From NCBI GenBank assembly GCA_937902805.1, contig CALEMB010000087.1, positions 1-10,037 on the forward strand: DNA of 10,037 nt, given 5' to 3'. The first letter of the stretch is position 1. The number at the start of each line of letters is the position of its first letter. The translations under genes were made by a program, and so were the position numbers. This DNA is from an uncultured Bacteroidales bacterium. GTDB lineage: Bacteria > Bacteroidota > Bacteroidia > Bacteroidales > F082. Below the pieces are notes generated by a model that was not told the origin of the DNA, ran no database searches, and was given only the letters and a program-made list of their open reading frames with translations. Shown in pieces: positions 1 to 4,826 of this stretch.

Positions 1-31
1 CGGCATTCCTGCTGAACCGCTCTTCCGATCT
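1..31. other. Illumina paired-end adapter remnant (not genomic)
   Basis: All 31 bases match the 3' part of the Illumina paired-end PCR primer 2.0/adapter, ending in the familiar GCTCTTCCGATCT. The hexamer CGATCT at 26-31 is repeated immediately at 32-37, so the exact junction with real sequence is unclear by a few bases. Genomic sequence is certain from the stop codon at 41-43 onward. The window therefore starts at an untrimmed contig end, and nothing should be inferred about biology to its left. Confidence 0.95.
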
Positions 32-40
32 CGATCTATA

Positions 41-445
41 TCAGAAGGGCAAATCGTCAACGCTGTCTTCCGCAGGCGGGAAATACTCCGTCGAAGGTGC
101 GGGAGCGGGCGGAGTCTGGTGCATTGAATTTGGCTGTGCAGGCTGCTGAGCTGGAGCTGCAGCAGGGGCTGTGGTGGCTCCAACCGGGTCGAAGCGCCAC
201 ACGCGCACGTCGGTGTACCATTTGCCGTTGAATTCGCGTGACGAAATATCTATCTGTGCCTTGATGGTCTGTCCAGGTGCGAATTGTTGGATTTCATCAA
301 TCTGGTTCGTCCAGCAAGTCAAACAGACGGTACGCGGATATTGTTCTTCGGTTTCAATGATGAGTTCTTGTTTGCGCCAAGGTCCACGGGCGCTAGTGCC
401 TTCGGTCAGATTGCCGAGTCTGACCACTTTTCCTATGATTTCCAT
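41..445 (-). CDS. DUF3127 domain protein (OB-fold-like, SSB-type C-terminal tip)
   Basis: This 134-residue protein belongs to the DUF3127 family, common in Bacteroidetes and of unproven function. Residues 1-90 form the conserved domain, with the family-typical WRKQELIIETEEQYPR and SREFNGKWYTDVRVWR stretches. Residues 91-118 are a Pro/Ala/Gln-rich linker. The protein ends in acidic DSVDDLPF, which closely resembles the DDDIPF tip that bacterial single-stranded DNA-binding protein uses to recruit partners. Domain plus disordered linker plus tip is the SSB layout, so a role near single-stranded nucleic acid is an inference from architecture only. The ATG at 443-445 fits the family N-terminus (MEI-GK). 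A well-formed promoter lies about 90 bases upstream. The stop codon is complete although the gene ends only ten bases from the adapter junction. Confidence 0.85.
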   Translation of the reverse strand: MEIIGKVVRLGNLTEGTSARGPWRKQELIIETEEQYPRTVCLTCWTNQIDEIQQFAPGQTIKAQIDISSREFNGKWYTDVRVWRFDPVGATTAPAAAPAQQPAQPNSMHQTPPAPAPSTEYFPPAEDSVDDLPF

Positions 446-494
446 TGTGTTGCGTATTTGATGATTTAAGATTCAAAATTCAAAATTCTAGATT

Positions 495-532
495 GGGGAA
501 ATCCTGCCGTCAGGACGGGTCTGGATTTGCCC
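495..532 (-). promoter_or_regulatory. Hairpin at the predicted 5' end of the DUF3127 transcript
   Basis: Arms 495-504 and 523-532 pair with one mismatch, and an alternative small hairpin (502-506 with 511-515) sits inside. The predicted transcription start is within a few bases of the outer arm, so the mRNA would begin with a stem-loop. It could stabilise the message or be regulatory; no known riboswitch is recognised. It could also be a dispersed repeat. Confidence 0.4.
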
Positions 533-534
533 TG

Positions 535-564
535 CAAAGGTAAACATCATTTCGGTTTTGGCAA
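535..564 (-). promoter_or_regulatory. Bacteroidetes-type promoter for the DUF3127 gene
   Basis: On the minus strand TTG (562-564) is followed by a 19-base spacer and TACCTTTG (535-542), matching the Bacteroidetes -33/-7 consensus TTG-N19-21-TAnnTTTG. Transcription would start near 528-531, leaving a leader of roughly 85 bases before the ATG at 445. Confidence 0.7.
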
Positions 565-642
565 GAGATTTTCATGAAAATTTCTTGCTTCCCTTTTCAG
601 AAATAATCAACATTATGTTAAATACTAAATATCAACCCCTCC

Positions 643-706
643 CAATTCTCAATTGACTTCGTCGAATGCTTCGCATTTCTCAATTCTCAATTTTCAATTC
701 TCAATT
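643..706. repeat. Short AT-rich CAATTCTCAATT repeats
   Basis: The 12-mer CAATTCTCAATT occurs at 643-654, 681-692 and 695-706, with a small AATGC-TTC-GCATT hairpin at 665-677 between the first two. A similar TTCAAAATTCAAAATTC stretch lies near 471-487. This repetitive tract fills the gap between the two minus-strand genes, immediately downstream of the exonuclease stop. No gene is seen in 446-708 apart from the promoter and hairpin listed separately. Confidence 0.6.
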
Positions 707-708
707 AA

Positions 709-1284
709 CTAAAAGATTTTCATCGCAATCACCGCGCAAGCCTCCGCATCAGCCACAGCATTATGGTGGTTCTTCGCCAGGTCGTAGCCGAAATGCTTGG
801 CAACGGTCTGCAACTTGTGGTTCTCCAATTCAGGAACCAACTGTTGCGACCCAAGATGCGTGCAGTAGAATTTGAAATTTGGATACGGAATGTGATACAA
901 CTGGTGCAAGGCCTTCAGCACACGCTCGTCAAAGGAAATGCCGTGTGCCACCATCGGCAAACCTTTCACCTTGTCCGCAATCTGGAACCACACTTCAGGA
1001 AACAAAGGCGCATGATTTGTGTCCTTATAAGTGATGCCATGCACTTTGGTGGTCCAGAAGTCATACTTGTTGGGCACCGGCTTGATAAGGCCGTAGAACT
1101 TCTCCACAATTTCATCATCCCTCACGACAACAACGCCCATGCTGCATGCACTGGTCACCTCGCCATTGGCTGCCTCAAAGTCGATGGCGGCGAAGTCATT
1201 CAGATGGTATTTGGGAATGTACGACGGCCATTCCGCATCGGACCAGTCTCCTTCGATTTTCCTTTTTTGTGGTTCTTTGAACAT
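709..1284 (-). CDS. DEDDh 3'-5' exonuclease (DnaQ/epsilon-like)
   Basis: The protein is a stand-alone exonuclease of the RNase T/DNA polymerase III epsilon superfamily, about 191 residues from the ATG at 1282-1284. All acidic motifs are visible: Exo I as FAAIDFEAAN, Exo II as AHGISFDERVL, and Exo III as HNAVADAEACAVIA near the C-terminus, with the His and Asp of the DEDDh type. No BRCT or helicase domain is attached, so the partner and substrate (DNA repair, proofreading or RNA) are unknown. The reading frame stays open to a TTG at 1303-1305, but a -7-like element (1293-1300) falls between that TTG and the ATG, which favours the ATG. The gene is divergent from the rubrerythrin operon. Confidence 0.88.
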   Translation of the reverse strand: MFKEPQKRKIEGDWSDAEWPSYIPKYHLNDFAAIDFEAANGEVTSACSMGVVVVRDDEIVEKFYGLIKPVPNKYDFWTTKVHGITYKDTNHAPLFPEVWFQIADKVKGLPMVAHGISFDERVLKALHQLYHIPYPNFKFYCTHLGSQQLVPELENHKLQTVAKHFGYDLAKNHHNAVADAEACAVIAMKIF

Positions 1285-1292
1285 ATTGGGTG

Positions 1293-1300
1293 CAAAAATA
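1293..1300 (-). promoter_or_regulatory. Candidate -7 element for the exonuclease gene
   Basis: TATTTTTG on the minus strand fits TAnnTTTG, but no convincing TTG lies 19-21 bases upstream. If it is used, transcription would begin only a few bases before the ATG at 1284, giving a nearly leaderless message. It overlaps none of the divergent rubrerythrin promoter elements but lies only about 12 bases from its -33 box. Confidence 0.4.
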
Positions 1301-1312
1301 CGCAATCATCGC

Positions 1313-1342
1313 TTTGAAATCCGAAAAATTATCCTAATTTTG
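1313..1342 (+). promoter_or_regulatory. Promoter of the rubrerythrin-FprA gene group
   Basis: TTTG at 1313-1316, an 18-base spacer and TAATTTTG at 1335-1342 match the Bacteroidetes -33/-7 consensus. The expected start is near 1347-1350, giving a leader of about 75 bases before the rubrerythrin ATG. No clear PerR or OxyR operator was recognised. Confidence 0.65.
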
Positions 1343-1352
1343 CCAAATCATG

Positions 1353-1374
1353 AGGGTCACTCCTACCCTTTTTT
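1353..1374 (+). promoter_or_regulatory. Terminator-like hairpin in the rubrerythrin leader
   Basis: AGGGT (1353-1357) pairs with ACCCT (1365-1369) across a 7-base loop, directly followed by a run of six T (1369-1374). This has the shape of a weak intrinsic terminator just after the predicted transcription start and could act as an attenuator. The stem is only five pairs, so it may be chance. Confidence 0.3.
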
Positions 1375-1424
1375 GATGTATAATTTATTTAACACACGTA
1401 ATATCAACTCATTAAACAACTATC

Positions 1425-1964
1425 ATGGAATTAAAAGGTTCAAAAACTGAAGCCAATCTGATGGCTGCCTTTGCTGGCGAATCGCAAGCCCGCAACAAGT
1501 ACACCTATTATGCCTCCAAGGCACGTAAGGAAGGCTACAACCAAATCGCCGACCTCTTTGAGGAGACGGCACGCAACGAACAGGAACACGCCAAAATATG
1601 GTTCAAACTCCTGCATGACGGTGATGTTCCGGACACAAAGACCAACCTGAAGGATGCCGCCGCCGGCGAAAACTACGAGTGGACGGATATGTACGCTGGT
1701 ATGGCCAAGACCGCCCGCGAGGAAGGCTTCACCAAGATTGCCGTCCTGTTCGAGATGGTCGCCAAAATCGAAAAGGAACACGAGGAACGCTATCTCAAGC
1801 TCTTGAAGAACATTGAGGATGGCATCGTCTTCTCACGTGAAGGCGATATGGTCTGGCAGTGCTCCAACTGCGGCCACATCGTCATCGGCAAGAAAGCCCC
1901 GCAGATCTGCCCCGTGTGCAACCATCCACAGGCATTCTTCCAAATCAAAGCAGAAAATTACTAA
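1425..1964 (+). CDS. rbr: Rubrerythrin (diiron peroxidase with C-terminal rubredoxin domain)
   Basis: This 179-residue cytoplasmic protein reduces hydrogen peroxide at a non-haem diiron site with electrons from a rubredoxin-type iron. The four-helix ferritin-like domain spans about residues 5-130; likely iron ligands are E19, E52 and H55 (NEQEH), E85, and E116 and H119 (IEKEH). The C-terminal rubredoxin domain has C146, C149, C162 and C165 (QCSNCGH and CPVCNH). It is slightly shorter than the roughly 190-residue Desulfovibrio type but complete. The ATG at 1425 follows an AT-rich stretch without a Shine-Dalgarno sequence. It is the first gene of a group with rubredoxin, a flavin reductase-rubredoxin fusion and FprA, so electrons are probably delivered by those neighbours. 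Protection of oxygen-sensitive enzymes is the likely role. Confidence 0.96.
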   Translation: MELKGSKTEANLMAAFAGESQARNKYTYYASKARKEGYNQIADLFEETARNEQEHAKIWFKLLHDGDVPDTKTNLKDAAAGENYEWTDMYAGMAKTAREEGFTKIAVLFEMVAKIEKEHEERYLKLLKNIEDGIVFSREGDMVWQCSNCGHIVIGKKAPQICPVCNHPQAFFQIKAENY

Positions 1965-1970
1965 ACAAGT

Positions 1971-2023
1971 CGGCGTTTCGACAGGCTCAACGACCTTAGG
2001 TCCCTGAGCTTGTCGAAGGGCCG
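1971..2023. repeat. Long imperfect hairpin between rbr and rubredoxin (REP-like)
   Basis: Two 25-base arms (1971-1995 and 1999-2023) pair around a 3-base loop, with three mismatches and two G-T pairs. The core TTCGACAGGCTCA on one arm corresponds to TGAGCTTGTCGAA on the other. It starts seven bases after the rubrerythrin stop. There is no T-run, so it is more likely a dispersed REP-type element or an mRNA processing/stability structure than a full terminator. Confidence 0.75.
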
Positions 2024-2074
2024 GTAATGATTATTATTCCAAATAAACATTTAATAACTAAATATTTAACAACT

Positions 2075-2236
2075 ATGAAAAAGTACGTTTGCGACGTCTG
2101 TGGTTATATCTATGACCCAGAAAAAGGCGATCCCGATAGTGGCATCGCTCCCGGCACGCCTTTCGAGGCCATTCCCGACAGCTGGTCCTGCCCGCTTTGC
2201 GGCATCGGCAAGGACAGTTTCTCTGTCATGGAATAA
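2075..2236 (+). CDS. Rubredoxin
   Basis: This is a classic 53-residue rubredoxin, a small cytoplasmic one-electron carrier with one iron held by four cysteines: C6 and C9 in CDVCGY, and C39 and C42 in CPLCG. The aromatic and acidic residues usual for the family are present. The frame stays open upstream to an ATG at 2027, but that extension is low-complexity AT-rich sequence, and the MKKYVCDVCGYIYDP start at 2075 matches rubredoxins from many anaerobes. It lies between rubrerythrin and the Hrb-like fusion and is a likely soluble electron donor to rubrerythrin and/or FprA. Confidence 0.97.
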   Translation: MKKYVCDVCGYIYDPEKGDPDSGIAPGTPFEAIPDSWSCPLCGIGKDSFSVME

Positions 2237-2246
2237 ACATCGGACA

Positions 2247-2310
2247 CGAGACTATGAGACACGGGACATGAGACCTTCGGTCATCCCGTGTCTCGCGTCA
2301 CACAGTCTCG
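2247..2310. repeat. Nested hairpin upstream of the Hrb-like gene
   Basis: An 11-base perfect stem (2256-2266 with 2284-2294) encloses a smaller GACC-TTC-GGTC hairpin (2272-2282), and an outer 7-base stem CGAGACT/AGTCTCG (2247-2253 with 2304-2310) closes the whole. TCTCGCGTCA is also directly repeated at 2291-2300 and 2306-2315. It fills nearly all of the gap between rubredoxin and the next gene. No T-run follows, so it is probably a repeat element or a processing/stability structure. Confidence 0.65.
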
Positions 2311-2330
2311 CGTCATAATGTCAACAAATT

Positions 2331-2951
2331 ATGGATACCAAAGCATTATTCAACATAGGTTACGGTCTTTATGTCCTGACCACCAACTACGACAACATCG
2401 ACAACGGCTGCATCGTGAACACGGTAACCCAGGTAACGAGCAACCCCTTGCGGATTGCAGTGACGGTCAACAAGGGCAATTATACGCATGACCTTATCAA
2501 GGATTCCTGTGTCTTCAACGTCAGCATGCTGACCACCGAAACACCCTTGAAGGTCATCGAACATTTCGGGTTCCAGTCGGGCCGCAAGGAGAACAAATTC
2601 GCCGACTGCGAGGCAGAACACCGTGCCGTCAACCATGTGCTCTACATTCCAAAATATACCAACGCATATTTGGCCTGTCGTGTCACCAAGAGCATCGATG
2701 TCGGCACACACACCATGTTTATCGCCGATGTGCTTGATGCCCAGGTACTTTCCGACAAGCCCTCTGTGACTTACGACTATTACCAAAAGAACATCAAACC
2801 CCAACCACAGCCCACCGAGAAACCCAAGGACGGCAAACGCCGCTGGGTGTGCAAGGTGTGTGGCTACGTCTACGAGGGTGATTTCCTCCCAGATGACATT
2901 GAATGCCCGCTTTGCAAACACGGCAAGGAGGAATTTGAAGAGGTTTTTTAG
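2331..2951 (+). CDS. hrb: Flavin reductase-rubredoxin fusion (Hrb-like, high-molecular-weight rubredoxin)
   Basis: This 206-residue protein has two parts. Residues 1-155 are a flavin reductase-like FMN-binding domain (N-terminal ALFNIGYGLYVLTT, then NGCIVNTVTQVTSNP, as in family members). After a Pro/Gln/Lys linker (about 156-168), residues 170-206 form a rubredoxin domain with C174, C177, C192 and C195. The same arrangement is known in Hrb of Moorella thermoacetica, an NADH:rubredoxin oxidoreductase that reduces the flavodiiron protein FprA. Here fprA is the next gene, 53 bases downstream, which strongly supports the same role. The rubredoxin part is short, lacking a few residues between the cysteine pairs compared with free rubredoxin. 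NAD(P)H preference cannot be read from the sequence. Confidence 0.9.
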   Translation: MDTKALFNIGYGLYVLTTNYDNIDNGCIVNTVTQVTSNPLRIAVTVNKGNYTHDLIKDSCVFNVSMLTTETPLKVIEHFGFQSGRKENKFADCEAEHRAVNHVLYIPKYTNAYLACRVTKSIDVGTHTMFIADVLDAQVLSDKPSVTYDYYQKNIKPQPQPTEKPKDGKRRWVCKVCGYVYEGDFLPDDIECPLCKHGKEEFEEVF

Positions 2952-2953
2952 CT

Positions 2954-2981
2954 GTAGAGACGGTGTGCACACCGTCTCTAC
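2954..2981. repeat. Perfect 28-bp palindrome, copy 1
   Basis: Each 14-base half (first half GTAGAGACGGTGTG) is the exact reverse complement of the other, with no loop, starting two bases after the Hrb-like stop codon. An identical copy lies at 7824-7851. Intergenic position and exact duplication point to a dispersed palindromic element that may also form a transcript hairpin. Confidence 0.9.
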
Positions 2982-3004
2982 CAAACAAAACAACAGTATC
3001 ATCT

Positions 3005-4195
3005 ATGCAACAAATCCAATTAACCGAAAACATCTTTTACGTCGGCGTCAACGACCGCCGCACCGACCGTTTCGAGAACCACATGGAACTGCCCAGCGGC
3101 GTTTCCTATAATTCCTACCTCATTGTTGACGACAAGGTCGCTCTGATTGACCCAGTTGAAGCGGGATTCATCGAGGAATACCTCTTCAAGGTGAAGTCGG
3201 TGCTGCAAGGTCGCAAAGTCGATTACCTTATTATTAATCACGACGAGCCTGACCACAGCAGCAGCATCGCCGCCGTGCTGAGGGAATGGCCTGAGGTGCA
3301 GGTGGTGGGCAATGCCAAGACCTTCCCTCCTCTTGAGGCTTTCTATGGTCCCATCGAAAACAAGAAGGTCGTTGCCGAAGGCGAGGCTTTGAGCCTTGGC
3401 AAGCACACCTTACAGTTCTTCATGGTGCCTATGGTGCATTGGCCCGAGTCGATGGTGACCTACGAGCAAAACAGCGGCATCGTCTTCAGCAACGATGCCT
3501 TTGGCGGCTTCGGTGCCTTGAATGGCGGCATCTTCGACGACCAGGTCAACCTCGCTTTCTATGAGGACGATATGCGTCGCTATTATGCCAACATTGTCGG
3601 CAAAGTGGCCATGCAAGCCCTGAAAGCCATTGAGAAGCTTGGTGCCCTGAATATCAAGATGATTGCTCCCTCACATGGACTTGTGTGGCGTAGCAACCTC
3701 GCCTGGGTTCTGGGCAAATACACGCAATGGAGCAAGCAGGAAAGCGAAGAGGGCGTCGTCATCGTCTACGGCTCAATGCACGGCAACACTGGCGTGATGG
3801 CCGACATCGTGGCACGCGGCGCCGCTGAGGCTGGCATCAAGGAAGTGAAAGTTTACGATGTTGCCAAGACTGAAGTGAGTTTCATCATGAGCGACATTTG
3901 GAAATACAAGGGTGTCATCATAGGTGCTTGTGCCCATTACGCCAGCATGTTCCCCAACATGACCCTCCTGACCCATGAAATCAACGAGTTCAAGCCGAAG
4001 GACAAATGCTACGGCATATTCGGTGGTATGAGCTGGAGCGGTGGCGGTGTGAAGACCCTCTCCAAATACGCCGAAGAAGGCAAATGGAACCTCGTGGCCG
4101 AGAACGTCGAGGTGAAGGGCGCACCCATCCGTGAAGAGGATTGGGACAATCTTTACAACCTTGGTAAGGCTGTGGCCGAGGCCGTGAAAGGTTAA
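3005..4195 (+). CDS. fprA: A-type flavodiiron protein (O2/NO reductase)
   Basis: This 396-residue cytoplasmic enzyme reduces O2 to water and/or NO to N2O. Residues 1-245 form the metallo-beta-lactamase-like diiron domain, with a complete ligand set: H79, E81, D83 and H84 (NHDEPDH), H145 (MVHWPES), D164 (FSNDAFGG) and H224 (APSHGLVW). Residues 250-396 form the flavodoxin domain, with FMN contacts at VYGSMHGNTG, GACAHYASMFP and GGMSWSGGG. There is no C-terminal rubredoxin or flavin reductase extension, so it is class A. The electron donor is most likely the Hrb-like protein encoded just upstream. The frame is open further upstream to 2963 through the palindrome, but MQQIQLTENIFYVGVND at 3005 matches the family start. 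O2 versus NO preference is not predictable from this sequence. Confidence 0.96.
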   Translation: MQQIQLTENIFYVGVNDRRTDRFENHMELPSGVSYNSYLIVDDKVALIDPVEAGFIEEYLFKVKSVLQGRKVDYLIINHDEPDHSSSIAAVLREWPEVQVVGNAKTFPPLEAFYGPIENKKVVAEGEALSLGKHTLQFFMVPMVHWPESMVTYEQNSGIVFSNDAFGGFGALNGGIFDDQVNLAFYEDDMRRYYANIVGKVAMQALKAIEKLGALNIKMIAPSHGLVWRSNLAWVLGKYTQWSKQESEEGVVIVYGSMHGNTGVMADIVARGAAEAGIKEVKVYDVAKTEVSFIMSDIWKYKGVIIGACAHYASMFPNMTLLTHEINEFKPKDKCYGIFGGMSWSGGGVKTLSKYAEEGKWNLVAENVEVKGAPIREEDWDNLYNLGKAVAEAVKG

Positions 4196-4222
4196 GCCTC
4201 TACCCTATTGTAATTACAAAAA

Positions 4223-4259
4223 AAACTCCGTCTCTATAAGAGGCGGGGTTTTTGTTTTT
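4223..4259. terminator. Bidirectional intrinsic terminator
   Basis: Arms 4223-4234 and 4240-4251 pair fully (with G-T pairs) around TATAA, giving a GC-rich stem with a T-run after it on the plus strand (to 4259) and an A-run before it (4217-4225) that acts as the U-run for minus-strand transcripts. It sits between the convergent fprA and alarmone hydrolase genes and should end both. A 12-base palindrome, TTGTAATTACAA, lies at 4208-4219. Confidence 0.88.
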
Positions 4260-4825
4260 CAGTTACCGAAAACCTCATCCATCAAGGCGACAAATTCTTT
4301 GTAGGCAAGCGTTTCCGAAAGTTCGGACAAGGCATTCGCCAACGATCGGTAATACCATTCCACATCCGGTTTCCCATTGGGCGCATGGAACAGGCTCCAA
4401 ACTTGGTCACCAATCTTGCGGTAGTCCAAGGTGATTCCACGCATGTTGGACAGCTTGTCGCCAATGGCCACCACCTTACTATCGTATGACGCAGAGACGA
4501 GTTTGGCTACTTGGGCCTCTTTTTTCTCACGCCAAGTCAGGCCTTTAGACATAGGTGCCGTCTCACATTGAACGAGGGTCGCCACCCTTTCACCGAACCG
4601 ATCGCGGATCTGCTCAAAAGTCACGTCGGTATCCTCAATGGTGTCGTGCAGCAAGGCCGCAGCCAACATCTCAGGGTCGTTGGTAATGGTGGCCACGATG
4701 CTGGCGGCCTCCATGGGATGAAGGATATAAGGATAGGCCTTCCCACGGCGTTCGGTGCCGCTGTGGGCTTCGATGGCAAACTTCGCTGCCTCGTCAAAGA
4801 ACTTGGTTTCCAATAAGTTGTTCAT
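4259..4825 (-). CDS. HD-domain small alarmone hydrolase-like protein
   Basis: This 188-residue protein resembles the hydrolase half of RelA/SpoT proteins and the stand-alone hydrolases (SAH/MESH1 type), which remove pyrophosphate from (p)ppGpp using Mn2+. The HD metal set is complete: H36 (YILHPMEAA), H60 and D61 with E64 and D65 (LLHDTIEDT), and D123 with N127 (GDKLSNMRG). No synthetase, TGS or ACT domain is present. Its ATG follows the stop of the upstream alarmone synthetase gene by one base, so the two are co-transcribed and probably translationally coupled. It most likely degrades what that enzyme makes, or serves as its antidote. Other substrates of HD hydrolases (ppApp, NADPH) cannot be excluded. 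The gene ends inside the bidirectional terminator. Confidence 0.85.
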   Translation of the reverse strand: MNNLLETKFFDEAAKFAIEAHSGTERRGKAYPYILHPMEAASIVATITNDPEMLAAALLHDTIEDTDVTFEQIRDRFGERVATLVQCETAPMSKGLTWREKKEAQVAKLVSASYDSKVVAIGDKLSNMRGITLDYRKIGDQVWSLFHAPNGKPDVEWYYRSLANALSELSETLAYKEFVALMDEVFGN

Positions 4826-4826
4826 A

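Noticed and set aside
643..706. CRISPR-like array from the repeated 12-mers
   Set aside because: Repeats are too short and AT-rich, spacing is irregular, and no cas genes are present.
763..1317. Plus-strand open frame of 184 codons opposite the exonuclease
   Set aside because: It is antisense to a gene with all DEDDh motifs intact, and its product shows no recognisable domain.
1371..1392. PerR-type operator in the rubrerythrin leader
   Set aside because: The AT-rich TATAATTTATTTAA stretch only loosely resembles a PerR box and lacks a convincing inverted repeat.
2346..3002. Minus-strand open frame of 218 codons opposite the Hrb-like gene
   Set aside because: It is a shadow of a clearly coding gene; the translation has no known motif and runs through the palindrome.
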